From assembly GCF_002934235.1 (NCBI RefSeq), contig NZ_PTIS01000002.1, forward strand, positions 1 through 64,000: DNA of 64,000 bases. The letters run 5' to 3'. The stretch is from Clostridium algidicarnis DSM 15099 (lineage in GTDB: Bacteria > Bacillota > Clostridia > Clostridiales > Clostridiaceae). Below, piece by piece: positions 53,601 to 62,710 of this stretch; the first letter of the stretch is position 1; each line of letters starts with the position of its first letter. The notes under the pieces were generated by a model, which searched no databases, was not told where the DNA came from, and worked only from the letters and a program-made list of their open reading frames with translations. Made by a program: the position numbers and the translations under genes.

Positions 53601-55444
53601 AGTCTTTAGATGAAAATCACGAGATAACTGTGTTAAAGCAAAAAGATAAGACAGCTTTGAAAAACATTGATGTTAATATCGAAGGTATTGGAAACTTTAA
53701 AACTGATGATAATGGGAAGGTTAATTTTAAAGCACCAAATGCTATATATAATATAAAGATTGGTAAAAGAGATAAGCATATAGACGTTGTACCAAACACT
53801 TATGTAGTATCCCTTCCGGTAGAGGAGCAAATTTTAGAGACAACCTATGATGAAAATAAAGTGGGTGAAGGTATTAAAGATCCAGTTGTAAAAGATATTA
53901 CAATAGGTATGGATAAGGATGGAAACATTTCTTCGGATATATTTGAAAAGTCCCTAGGAAAGAGTAAAATTTTAAAATTTATAAATAAGGATATGACATG
54001 GGAATTTCAAACAAAAGATATAAAAAAGGAAAATATAAAGGCTATAAATATTGATTTAAATAAAGATAGCCAAAACAAAGAATCTATTTTAAAAGATTAT
54101 AATGATGCTAAAATATTATCCTTTAAAGATAATGGAATATTACCAGCTAAAGCTAAGATAACAATGAAGTATGATAGTGTGAATCCTGTTTATTTATATT
54201 ATTATAATGACGATACTCATAATATAGAAAAGATTAGTGGACCACATACATCAAAGGATGGGTATATAGTATTTGAAATAGAACATTGTAGTGATTATTT
54301 CTTATCTAGTATAGATTCAGATAAAAAGCTAGAAGTAAAAATGGAAGATATCCTAATGGAAATCACTAGATATTATGAAAAAAAAGACGTTTATAGTTTT
54401 AGAGAAGCATTAGGATTACGCAATATATCAAAGAATATAAATGTAAAAGATAAGATAGAAGTTTTTGAAGTGGATAATGTTAGTGATGCTATAAATAACA
54501 TAATTTCTATTATTGCAGCAGGAGAAAATCCAAAAGATTACAAGGGTAAGAATTATGTTAAGATGCTTAAAACTTCACAAAATGAAAATGGCGCATTTGT
54601 AATTTCAAATGGTGATGAAGATTGGCCAACTCTGCAAGCATTTGCAATGATTGCACTAGATATGTCAAAGGTTGATTATGATAAAGAAAAGGCTGTGAAT
54701 TATATAATATCTATGGCAAAAGACGGCCATTATTCGGATGTAGATACTACAACTATGGTTATTACAGCATTGGCAAACCATAAAGATATAAAAGGGGTAG
54801 AAGAAATAATAAATTCTTCTATAGAATATATAAGTAGCATGCAATTAGAAAGTGGCGGATTTGAATCTTATGGAAATGAAAATCCATATACATTATCTGC
54901 AGTGATACAAGCTCTTATAGCAAATGAAGAGGATATCTTCTCTAACAAGTGGATTAAAAGTGGTAATACACTTTTAGATGCACTTTTGACATTTAAAACT
55001 GGTGATCACTTTGAATTTAAGAGTGAGTGGGGAACAGAAAGTAAAATGAGTACTGAACAAGCAACACTTGCTTTAGGAGATATATATAACAAAAAATCTG
55101 TTTATAAATCTATAACTCTTTTAGGAAATGAAGCAGAAGCAGAAGAAGTAAAAGACGATCAAAAAGATAATAATACAGAAGTAAACAATGAATTAAAAGA
55201 AGAAACAGATAACACACACGTGGAAGATGTAAATGCTAATATTAAAAAGACAGACAATGTTAATATAAAAGAAAATGCAATAAAGATTCTTCAAGATGGA
55301 AAATCTGAATCTAAGATTGATACAAAAGAACTTGTTAAGACAGGTAACATCATAGGATTTGAATCTTTGATAGTAATATCAATGATTATGATTATAGCTG
55401 GAATAATAATCATAAAAAAACAAAAGAAACAATCTGTAATTTAA
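50648..55444 (+). CDS. Surface transcobalamin-like protein: alpha/alpha repeats, Ig-like and DUF4430 domains
   Basis: The protein has 1598 residues. The signal peptide ends near VKALA. Three blocks of prenyltransferase/terpene-cyclase-like alpha repeats (about 40-300, 500-775, 1235-1490) carry lines such as AMVIQALVALGENPLSNGWV. Two Big2-like Ig domains lie between the first two blocks (about 318-495), and another Ig-like domain is near 785-855. A DUF4430 domain (about 855-975, with LGWSYYVKRG and IVFYMTHYE) follows. In mammalian intrinsic factor and transcobalamin, an alpha6/alpha6 barrel plus this beta domain enclose B12. A cobalamin riboswitch controls this gene, so B12 or corrinoid capture is the natural reading. 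The C-terminus has a charged linker, L1562-V-K-T-G1566, a membrane helix and a basic tail: a sortase-like signal with Val in place of Pro. Confidence 0.88.
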   Translation: MKRNKFQSLSIVLIFSILLNIISYVPVKALAEGKEDLIEEAIETTKGNIKSLSKYEDNDTLALNLLGENIDSNKINIYEYKSLKTYPKNIINLVAAGKNPEDYEGKNYVKEVLDGQTESGLFVVGNEQEDSYPENMANAIIAMDMTKAEYNKVSAVKLLMSFAKESEEGKSFDDNVVKTSLAIIALSSHKDVEGVNALIEELKEYLKNEQLYDGSFSINSLADDDSDSEGNAVATAMVIQALVALGENPLSNGWVKDGINLLTALLSFKEEDKFIFNSSYIRISENEATSISILALKSMETGKSAYKTVKQEQKEANSIEIVAANTSIKEGKTLSLETKILDKDKDIVQGNEIIWTIDDENIASIDEKGILKAKIHGTTNVHASIKGNEDISSDISISVYSPVAKSIEILNTEESIEIGDSIPLKSMVKDQDGEDIKNVNLIWSLDNKKLASIDNDGFLKARKEGIITVFAQLDNDENIKIAKSFNIKKPSSLEDISVEDKAKIKNEIENLKKFYEMETVESMVPIALSKVNADQKILDKVYIKRGESSLIYAQNILALVGSGKDPKDYKEKDYIKSLVKSQRKEVGKFQGQFIMNEELDIDAPAILAYSIIALETAKADYDKELAINALIDLILNNKNTSNTYSNIESNGMALIALASHPEIKGVDNAISTIITTMKASQKPDGTFESGNKSRALAIVIQGLVANNINPLSKEWIKDKSMLDALLKFKAAPRGNNKYGGFAKFEGGAYEMVATSHVIGALVDLYYGESIFEIKNDSMSEIKEPAVISVEGVKEGKIYTETINIDISTDEGTWKSTLNGKDFLGGDISKAGKYTLKVVAELEGVKSEKEVSFIVDMPPYEKIRVRVEGNKETLFNNIVESSISQSNVLEVLMKAVGKENVNGTGNGEGYIVTGILGENQSENLGWSYYVKRGLDIRQPMIGASGFTNIKDAQGKFNYDEIVFYMTHYEFDEEFKLYTDIPVVSVKSLDENHEITVLKQKDKTALKNIDVNIEGIGNFKTDDNGKVNFKAPNAIYNIKIGKRDKHIDVVPNTYVVSLPVEEQILETTYDENKVGEGIKDPVVKDITIGMDKDGNISSDIFEKSLGKSKILKFINKDMTWEFQTKDIKKENIKAINIDLNKDSQNKESILKDYNDAKILSFKDNGILPAKAKITMKYDSVNPVYLYYYNDDTHNIEKISGPHTSKDGYIVFEIEHCSDYFLSSIDSDKKLEVKMEDILMEITRYYEKKDVYSFREALGLRNISKNINVKDKIEVFEVDNVSDAINNIISIIAAGENPKDYKGKNYVKMLKTSQNENGAFVISNGDEDWPTLQAFAMIALDMSKVDYDKEKAVNYIISMAKDGHYSDVDTTTMVITALANHKDIKGVEEIINSSIEYISSMQLESGGFESYGNENPYTLSAVIQALIANEEDIFSNKWIKSGNTLLDALLTFKTGDHFEFKSEWGTESKMSTEQATLALGDIYNKKSVYKSITLLGNEAEAEEVKDDQKDNNTEVNNELKEETDNTHVEDVNANIKKTDNVNIKENAIKILQDGKSESKIDTKELVKTGNIIGFESLIVISMIMIIAGIIIIKKQKKQSVI

Positions 55445-55473
55445 TGTAAGCACCTCTGGGGTGCTGGAAATAA

Positions 55474-55518
55474 AATACATACTGATAAAGTAACTTTATC
55501 AGTATGTATTTTTTATTT
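55474..55518 (+). terminator. Terminator of the transcobalamin-like gene
   Basis: ATACATACTGATAAAGT and ACTTTATCAGTATGTAT form a nearly loopless 17-18-bp stem with a T-run after it. Confidence 0.88.
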
Positions 55519-55704
55519 ATTCATTGTGCTATAGTTTATGGTATAATTTTATAGGGTAAATAATAGAAAATCTAAATATAAGTAAATATTTAGGGAAATA
55601 TAAAAAGGCATACTGATATATATTTACTATTTTAAATATTAAGGGTATCCTTAAAGATGGATACTTTATGGAAGTTACCTAAGGAATTAATAGAGGTGCA
55701 ACTT

Positions 55705-58700
55705 ATGATTTTTAGTTTTGATGATAATGACATTAAAGATTTACTAGGAGATATAGTTTATAATACAGGTCTTGATATGTATTACAGAAATAAGGTAAGG
55801 AAAATTGATGTTTTAGAGGATTCACAAAATACGTTTTCTGTTATTTCTACAGTAGAGTCAGCTTATGATCTAAAAGATTATAAGGTAAATATTTTAACAA
55901 ATAGGAGAAATGGGGCTATGTATTCTAGCTGCAACTGTTTGGATTTCACTGAATATGGAAAATGTAAGCATATTGCGGCTGTATTCATAAAGATTAATAG
56001 AGAAGGTACTACGCAAAAAAGTAGAATGAGAGAATTAATTAAAGATGATGGCTCAGAGCTACTAAATTATTATAGGCAAGAATCAAAGGATAACTATAAA
56101 GCAAATGAACTTATTAATATGGAAGCATTAATAGAAATTAACGATGATTTTTATAAACCATATGCATTGGAGCTTAAGGTAGGTCTAGAGAGGCTTTATG
56201 TGGTTAAAAATTTAAAGGAATTTATAGAAAGTGTGTTTTTAAATGAACAGTCAATTTATTTTGGAAAAGGATTTGAATTTTACCCTAAAACTCAATATTT
56301 TTCAAAAGAAGATTATGAGGTGCTTTTACTGATTAAAGAAATATATGATAATAATAATCATGTAAATGCCAATATGTATGTGAATAAATCAATATTTTTT
56401 AGTGGCAAGAGAGCCTATTTAACAGAGTCACAGTTAATTAGATTTTTAAGGTTAAAAAGTGGATTGAAAATAAATGCTATTCTTAAAGGAAAAGATTACA
56501 AAAATATAAATGTATTCACTAAGGATATACCACTTAATTTTAATATTTCTATGACTGATGATGTATTAAGCTTAAAGTTAAATGAAGGTATTCCGGAATC
56601 CGTAGATAGAAAAAATAAGATATATATGTATAAGGAGGATTTATACCTACCTTCGAAAGATCAGATAAAATCACTTATGCCTATATATAAAACTATGAAA
56701 AAACAAGGTAGTAACAATATAAACTTTAAAAAGAGCGAAATCAGTGAGGTAGCAACTTATATTATACCGAAACTTAGACTTATAAGTGAAAGCATAATAG
56801 CAGATGAAAGCTTAGAAAGTATTATAAAAGAAGAAACTTTAGAAATTAGTTTTTATTTAGATAAAGATAAAGACTATGTAAGCTGTGATGTAGTTTTTAA
56901 ATATGGGGATACCTCATTTGATTTAAAAGATAAGGATGAGGATAATAAGGCTATTGTGGTTATAAGAAAACTTAATGAAGAAAATATTGCTCTTAGAACT
57001 TTAGAGAATATGGGGTTTGAAAAAGAAAATAATAAATATTACTTAAAAGATGAAGATATGATAATAGACTTTGTAATCCAAGGAATAGGAAATATAAGTT
57101 CACTTGGAGAAGTTTATTATTCAGATAGCTTTAAAAATATTCAGGTAATGTCATCTAAGAGTTTCAAGTCTTCTATATCACTAAATAATGCAAATTTATT
57201 GGAGTTTGACTTTGAAGTTGAAGGCATGGATAAATCAGAACTTAAAAGCTTATTTAATTCATTGAAACAAAGAAAGAAATATTATAAGTTTAAAAGTGGT
57301 GATATCCTTCCATTAAATTCAGGAGAAATTCAAGATTTTAATTTACTAATGCAAACCTTAGATATTGATACTGATAAATTATCTAAAGGTAAGGTTACAT
57401 TACCTAAATATGCTTCCCTTTATATAGATGAAAATATAAAGGCTAATAATCTTAATTTTATTTCAAAAAATAAAACTTTTGAAGATTTAGTAAATGCTAT
57501 GAAAGATATAAAAAATTCGAATTATGAATTACCAAAAGGAATAACAGGTAACCTAAGAGATTATCAAAAAATAGGATTTAAGTGGTTTAAGACTCTTTCA
57601 TACTGTGATTTTGGTGGTATTCTAGGAGATGAAATGGGGCTTGGGAAAACCTTTCAAGCTATAAGCTATATTGCATCAGAAAAGGAAGAGGGGGCACTTA
57701 ATACTCCAGCTTTAATAGTATGTCCTACATCTTTAGTATATAATTGGCTTAGTGAATTTGAAAAATTTGCACCAGATCTTCAAATACTTGTGGTTTCAGG
57801 TAGTAAAAATGAAAGGCTAATTCAAAGAGAAGGATTATTAGAATATGATGTAATTATAACTTCATATCCACTTATAAGAAGAGATATAGAGGAATACAAC
57901 GACATAATATTCAGTATATGTATTTTAGATGAAGCACAGCAAATCAAAAACCCATCATCTTTAAATGCACAGTCCGTTAAGGAATTAAAGGCACAAAAAA
58001 GGTTTGCATTAACAGGAACACCAATTGAAAATTCACTAACAGAACTTTGGTCAATTTTTGACTTTATTATGCCAGGATATTTAAAGACTCAAGGAAGATT
58101 TTCAAAGAAATTTGAAATACCTATAGTAAAAGATAAAGATGAGATAGTATTAAAAGAACTGTTAAAGCTTATAAGACCTTTTATATTAAGAAGGTTTAAA
58201 AGAGATGTGGCTTTAGAACTTCCAGAAAAGATAGAGCATAAAGTAATAGTAGATATGACAGAAGAGCAAAAGAAGCTTTATGTTTCTTATGTGAACTCCT
58301 TTAAGGAAGAAATAAAAGAAGAAATAAAGGAGAAGGGTTTTAATAGAAGCAAAATTAAGATACTTTCTTTGCTTACAAGGCTAAGACAGATTTGTTGTGA
58401 CCCTTCAAGCTTTTTAGATAATTATACTGGAGATAGTGGGAAATATATTACCTTAGATGAAATATTAGAGGAAAGTCTTTCAAATGGTCATAGAGTTCTG
58501 CTATTTTCTCAGTTTACTACAATCTTAAAAAGTATAAAAGAAAGATTAGACAAAAGTAATATAAAATCTATGTATTTAGATGGATCTGTACCATCTAAAA
58601 AGAGAATGGGCATGGTTAATGAGTTTAATGAGGGAGATGCACAGGTATTTTTAATATCATTAAAAGCAGGGGGAACTGGGCTCAACCTTACAGGAGCAGA

Positions 58701-58956
58701 TTTAGTAATACACTTTGATCCTTGGTGGAATCCAGCAGTAGAGGATCAAGCTGTAGATAGGGCTCATAGAATAGGCCAAACAAAAACTGTAGAAGTAATA
58801 AAACTAATAACAAAGGGAACCATAGAAGAAAAGATTTATGATCTTCAGGAAAAGAAAAAAGAAATAATAAAAAGTGTTCTTGATGGAGAAAATCATGATA
58901 AAGTACTCTTAAGTACTATGACAGAAGAAGATATGGAAGACTTGTTTAAAATCTAA
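55705..58956 (+). CDS. SNF2-family helicase with SWIM zinc finger
   Basis: ATG 55705 with AGAGGTG before it is preferred to ATG 55657, which has no ribosome site. The 1083-residue protein has an N-terminal SWIM finger (CNCLDFTEYGKCKH, about residues 73-86), a bacterial SNF2-associated region (about 190-590), and a SNF2 ATPase: Walker A GDEMGLGKT (about 642-650), DEAQ box in CILDEAQQIKN, TGTPIENSLTELWSIFDF, and the C-terminal helicase half with FSQFTTIL, GGTGLNLTGAD and DRAHRIGQ. It is a double-stranded DNA translocase-type protein whose bacterial role is unclear. msrA follows by 23 nt. Confidence 0.94.
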   Translation: MIFSFDDNDIKDLLGDIVYNTGLDMYYRNKVRKIDVLEDSQNTFSVISTVESAYDLKDYKVNILTNRRNGAMYSSCNCLDFTEYGKCKHIAAVFIKINREGTTQKSRMRELIKDDGSELLNYYRQESKDNYKANELINMEALIEINDDFYKPYALELKVGLERLYVVKNLKEFIESVFLNEQSIYFGKGFEFYPKTQYFSKEDYEVLLLIKEIYDNNNHVNANMYVNKSIFFSGKRAYLTESQLIRFLRLKSGLKINAILKGKDYKNINVFTKDIPLNFNISMTDDVLSLKLNEGIPESVDRKNKIYMYKEDLYLPSKDQIKSLMPIYKTMKKQGSNNINFKKSEISEVATYIIPKLRLISESIIADESLESIIKEETLEISFYLDKDKDYVSCDVVFKYGDTSFDLKDKDEDNKAIVVIRKLNEENIALRTLENMGFEKENNKYYLKDEDMIIDFVIQGIGNISSLGEVYYSDSFKNIQVMSSKSFKSSISLNNANLLEFDFEVEGMDKSELKSLFNSLKQRKKYYKFKSGDILPLNSGEIQDFNLLMQTLDIDTDKLSKGKVTLPKYASLYIDENIKANNLNFISKNKTFEDLVNAMKDIKNSNYELPKGITGNLRDYQKIGFKWFKTLSYCDFGGILGDEMGLGKTFQAISYIASEKEEGALNTPALIVCPTSLVYNWLSEFEKFAPDLQILVVSGSKNERLIQREGLLEYDVIITSYPLIRRDIEEYNDIIFSICILDEAQQIKNPSSLNAQSVKELKAQKRFALTGTPIENSLTELWSIFDFIMPGYLKTQGRFSKKFEIPIVKDKDEIVLKELLKLIRPFILRRFKRDVALELPEKIEHKVIVDMTEEQKKLYVSYVNSFKEEIKEEIKEKGFNRSKIKILSLLTRLRQICCDPSSFLDNYTGDSGKYITLDEILEESLSNGHRVLLFSQFTTILKSIKERLDKSNIKSMYLDGSVPSKKRMGMVNEFNEGDAQVFLISLKAGGTGLNLTGADLVIHFDPWWNPAVEDQAVDRAHRIGQTKTVEVIKLITKGTIEEKIYDLQEKKKEIIKSVLDGENHDKVLLSTMTEEDMEDLFKI

Positions 58957-58979
58957 TTTTAATATGAGGAGGATAAAAC

Positions 58980-59456
58980 ATGAAAGAAATAGTTCTTTGT
59001 GGAGGATGTTTTTGGGGTATAGAAGCATACATGTTAAAAATAAAAGGTGTAATGGAAACAAAGGTTGGATATGCAAATGGGGATAGAGTAAATCCAACTT
59101 ATGAAGAAGTTTGCACAAAAATCACAGGTCATGCAGAGGCTTGTCTAGTAAAGTACGATGAAAGTATTATAACATTAGAAGAGCTTTTAAATAGATTCTG
59201 GTCTATAATAGATCCAACTATAAGGGATAGACAAGGAAATGATAAAGGAACCCAATATAGAACTGGAATATATTATTTAGATGAGAAAGACTTAGACACA
59301 ATACTAAAAACTAAAGACAAACAACAAGAAAAGTATGAGGCAGATATAGTTACTGAAATAGAACCTCTTAAATGCTTTTATGATGCAGAAGAGTATCATC
59401 AAAAGTATTTAAAGAAGAACCCAGGTGGATATTGTCACATCAATTTAGATTTTTAA
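58980..59456 (+). CDS. msrA: Peptide methionine-S-sulfoxide reductase
   Basis: A 158-residue MsrA with catalytic Cys in GGCFWGIEA (Cys10), [15 protein letters not shown] and [24 protein letters not shown]-terminal Cys in GGYCHINL could act as resolving residue. It repairs oxidised methionine. It probably shares a transcript with the helicase gene upstream. A GAGGAGG ribosome site precedes the ATG. Confidence 0.96.
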   Translation: MKEIVLCGGCFWGIEAYMLKIKGVMETKVGYANGDRVNPTYEEVCTKITGHAEACLVKYDESIITLEELLNRFWSIIDPTIRDRQGNDKGTQYRTGIYYLDEKDLDTILKTKDKQQEKYEADIVTEIEPLKCFYDAEEYHQKYLKKNPGGYCHINLDF

Positions 59457-59479
59457 ATCATTTTTAACTATATAAAAAC

Positions 59480-59515
59480 CAGCTAATCTTTAAATAAGGT
59501 TAGCTGTTTTTTTTG
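59480..59515 (+). terminator. Terminator after msrA
   Basis: CAGCTAA and TTAGCTG with CTT and AAG inside form the stem; a run of eight T follows. Confidence 0.85.
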
Positions 59516-59580
59516 TGTTTTCATTTCTCTTTTTTATATAATCATGTGTTTCGGAAGTTTCTCTCCATTTTTTCCGTGGG

Positions 59581-59736
59581 TCACCTCTAAAACAATTTGA
59601 AATAGAAAGAGCAGTTTCAGCTGGAGAAATAAATAAAAGAGCAATTGATATAAAAAGAGAAGTTATAGAATCGCAGAAAAAGGTATTAGTTGTATTTGAA
59701 AATAATAAAGAAACCTTAGAAAAAGTAATAAAATAA
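59581..59736 (+). pseudogene. Possible gene relic without a start
   Basis: From about 59581 a frame reads PLKQFEIERAVSAGEI and continues through a KKVLVVFENNKETLEKVIK-type stretch to TAA at 59734-59736. The composition looks protein-like, but there is no start codon or ribosome site, and the upstream part (59540-59580) is out of character with its AT-rich surroundings. It may be the 3' end of a lost gene. Parent family not recognised. The rest of the 59516-59809 gap holds nothing else I can support. Confidence 0.35.
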
Positions 59737-59809
59737 AAATAGGTGACAAAAACAAAAAAAAGTATATATAATATACATATGATGGGAATATTACATAGGG
59801 GGAGATGCT

Positions 59810-60343
59810 GTGGAATTTAAAAGTAGTATTATAATTATAACATTAGCAGTTTTTATATTTATACTATTAAACCTAGGTAAAAAACTTGTGTATCATATAA
59901 GATTTAAAGGTTATAAAGTTAAATATGTAAGCAGCAGACTTAAAATAGGCCGAAGGTGGATTATATATATGGGGATTATGTTTATGATAGATATATATAG
60001 TTATATGAAACTTTATAAGTATGGATATAGAACATTTAATTTTTACCCTGATATGATTTATGAAATACTTATTTTAGTTATATTCTTCATAGAAATACTT
60101 ATTTTCTTAGTTATTAGCAGTAGTATAATGATGTTTAATGAAAAGTTTATTTATATTGGTTATGAAAATATGAAATTTAGTGAAATTAACTATGTTAAAG
60201 TCTATCCACAAAAGTCAATTATTACGGGAAGACTAGTTGAAATATCTGTTAACGGTAAAATTGAAAATAAGTTTTATATTAGAGAAAAAAACTTATACAA
60301 GCTAGAGGAAATTTTTAGAGATAAGTGTAGGGTAATATTATAA
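59810..60343 (+). CDS. Membrane protein of unknown function
   Basis: Starts with GTG after GGGGGAGATG. The 177-residue protein has three likely helices (about 5-25, 44-65 and 83-108) and a soluble C-terminal domain (about 110-175) with strands (KFIYIGYENMKFSEINYVKVY, GRLVEISVNGKIENKFYI) like a PH-type bacterial domain. It is flanked by a terminator downstream and has no operon partner. I do not recognise the family. Confidence 0.7.
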   Translation: MEFKSSIIIITLAVFIFILLNLGKKLVYHIRFKGYKVKYVSSRLKIGRRWIIYMGIMFMIDIYSYMKLYKYGYRTFNFYPDMIYEILILVIFFIEILIFLVISSSIMMFNEKFIYIGYENMKFSEINYVKVYPQKSIITGRLVEISVNGKIENKFYIREKNLYKLEEIFRDKCRVIL

Positions 60344-60365
60344 ATATATAGATAAAAGATTTTAA

Positions 60366-60420
60366 TCATAAATATAACCTTTTAGTATGTAGCATAATAA
60401 AGTTATATTTATGACTTTTT
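60366..60420 (+). terminator. Terminator after the membrane protein gene
   Basis: TCATAAATATAAC (60366-60378) pairs with GTTATATTTATGA (60402-60414), followed by CTTTTTAGG. Confidence 0.78.
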
Positions 60421-60558
60421 AGGATATAAAAGATACAGTTTTCATTATTATCAAATAAGATTAAAGTAAAAGGGCTTATGAGAATTCCAAATGTAAAAGC
60501 AAATGGAGTATAATAAGGACAAGAAGGCTAATTATAAATTAGTAAAAGGAGGATGAAA

Positions 60559-62562
60559 ATGAGAAAGTTAAACTTAGATGAATTTACTAAATACAAGTTT
60601 TTATCAAATGTTGATTTATCATCTAATGGTAAATTTGCTTGCTTTGTTATGCATGAATCAAATGTAGAGGATAATAAGTATTCATCCAATCTATGGTTAT
60701 ATAATGTAGAGAGTGGTGAGTATAGGAAACTCACTTCATTTGATAAGGAATCTAATTTTATATGGTTAGAAGATGGAGAAAACATATTATTTTCAAGTGT
60801 TAGAGATGACAAGGATAAGGAAAAGTTAAAAGATGGTGAGGCTTTTACTCAATTTTATAAGATAAATATTTATGGAGGAGAGGCTGAAAAGTTCTTTAGA
60901 ATACCTCTAAGAGTAGGAAGCATTAAAGAAGTTAGGGAAGATAAATTTATATTTGCAGCGGAATATGACCCAATGCAATTTAATTTAGATGGATTGAGTG
61001 ATGAAGAAAAGTCAAAGGAATTAAAGAAAAGAAAAGAAGAAAAGGACTATCAGGTAATAGATGAAATTCCATTTTGGAGTAATGGTAGTGGATTTACTAA
61101 CAAAAAAAGGGACAGGCTATATATTTATGATATAGTAAGTAATAAATGTAAGGCAATAACTGAAGAGATAAGTACTGTTGGAAGTTTTAATTTAAATGAA
61201 GATAAATCCAAGGTAGTATTTGTTGCAAATGAATTTAAAGATATGTTATCAATGATAGATAATGTTTATACCTATGATATTGAAAGTGGAAATATAGATA
61301 AGTTAACAGAGGGTGAAGAGTTTTCTTATTCTTATGTAAACTTTATGAATGATGACACTATTATTTTAATGGGAAGTGACATGGAAAAGTACGGTATAAA
61401 TGAAAATGCTAAGTTTTATAAAATCAATACTAAAACTAAAAAGTGTATTTGTATAACACCTGATTTCGAAACTAGCACTTGGAATTCTGTAGGTTCTGAT
61501 GCTAGGTATGGAGGAGGATCAGGATTTAAAAAATATAAAGATCATTTATACTTTATAACAACAGAAGGGTACAGTTCTCATTTAAATAGAATAGATTTAG
61601 AAGGAAACATAGAAAAGATCATAGAAACTAATGGATCAGTAGACAGTTATACAGTAAATGGAGAAGAAATACTATTTATTGGATTAAGAGGTTTAAAACT
61701 TCAAGAACTATATAGTTTAAGAGACAAAAAAGAAATACAGTTAACTGATTTTAATGGATGGGTTAATAAAGAAATAAGCCTTTCTAAAATTGAAAGGTTA
61801 GCAGTAGAAACAGAAGATGGAGTTATAATAGATGGCTGGGTACTAAAGCCTGTAGATTTTGATGAAAAGAAAAAGTATCCTGCTATACTTGATATTCATG
61901 GAGGGCCTAAAACTGTTTATGGTGAAGTGTTCTACCATGAGATGCAATACTTTGCCAGTGAGGGATATTTCGTATTTTTCTGTAACCCAAGAGGTAGTGA
62001 TGGAAAAGGAAATGAATTTTCAGACATAAGAGGGAAGTATGGCACCATTGATTATGATGACTTAATGAAGTTTACTGATGAAGTTTTAAATAAATATGAA
62101 AGCATCGATAAAGATAGAGTTGGTGTAACTGGTGGGTCTTATGGTGGATTTATGACTAACTGGATAATAGGCCATACCGATAGATTTAAAGCAGCAGCTT
62201 CTCAAAGAAGTATATCTAACTGGATCTCAAAATTTGGTACTACAGATATAGGCTACTACTTTGTAGATGACCAGCAAAGTGGTACACCTTGGAATAATGC
62301 TGATAAATTATGGTGGCACTCTCCACTTAAATATGCAGATAAAGTTAAGACACCAACATTATTTATTCATTCTGATGAGGATTATAGATGTTGGATGGCT
62401 GAGGCACTTCAAATGTTTAGTGCACTTAAATATCATGGGGTAGATTCAAGAATGTGCTTATTTAAAGGAGAAAATCATGAATTAAGCAGAAGTGGAAAAC
62501 CAACTCACAGGATGAGAAGGCTTCAAGAAATAACAAACTGGTTTGATCATTATTTAAAGTAA
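60559..62562 (+). CDS. S9-family serine peptidase (acylaminoacyl-peptidase-like)
   Basis: ATG 60559 is used because AAAGGAGG abuts ATG 60553. The 667-residue enzyme has an N-terminal beta-propeller (about 1-400; repeated LWLYNVESGEYRKLT-like blades) and a C-terminal alpha/beta hydrolase domain. The nucleophile Ser527 is in GGSYGG, a likely Asp608 in HSDEDYR, and His640 in GENHELSR. ILDIHGGPKTVYGE and NPRGSDGKGNEF are typical of the S9C group. With no signal peptide it acts in the cytoplasm on short peptides, fitting an amino-acid fermenting lifestyle. Confidence 0.94.
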   Translation: MRKLNLDEFTKYKFLSNVDLSSNGKFACFVMHESNVEDNKYSSNLWLYNVESGEYRKLTSFDKESNFIWLEDGENILFSSVRDDKDKEKLKDGEAFTQFYKINIYGGEAEKFFRIPLRVGSIKEVREDKFIFAAEYDPMQFNLDGLSDEEKSKELKKRKEEKDYQVIDEIPFWSNGSGFTNKKRDRLYIYDIVSNKCKAITEEISTVGSFNLNEDKSKVVFVANEFKDMLSMIDNVYTYDIESGNIDKLTEGEEFSYSYVNFMNDDTIILMGSDMEKYGINENAKFYKINTKTKKCICITPDFETSTWNSVGSDARYGGGSGFKKYKDHLYFITTEGYSSHLNRIDLEGNIEKIIETNGSVDSYTVNGEEILFIGLRGLKLQELYSLRDKKEIQLTDFNGWVNKEISLSKIERLAVETEDGVIIDGWVLKPVDFDEKKKYPAILDIHGGPKTVYGEVFYHEMQYFASEGYFVFFCNPRGSDGKGNEFSDIRGKYGTIDYDDLMKFTDEVLNKYESIDKDRVGVTGGSYGGFMTNWIIGHTDRFKAAASQRSISNWISKFGTTDIGYYFVDDQQSGTPWNNADKLWWHSPLKYADKVKTPTLFIHSDEDYRCWMAEALQMFSALKYHGVDSRMCLFKGENHELSRSGKPTHRMRRLQEITNWFDHYLK

Positions 62563-62589
62563 GAATAACTAATAAAATAATATGAACAT

Positions 62590-62626
62590 AAAAAGGTATC
62601 TGATACAATGCAGATACCTTTTAGTT
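62590..62626 (+). terminator. Terminator of the S9 peptidase gene
   Basis: AAAAGGTATCTG pairs with CAGATACCTTTT, followed by AGTTT. Confidence 0.82.
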
Positions 62627-62710
62627 TACAATGACTTTTTATAATAAATTATAATTACTCAATAAAATAATATGGTATAATATATTAAAATATGTATTTT
62701 AGAGGTAATC

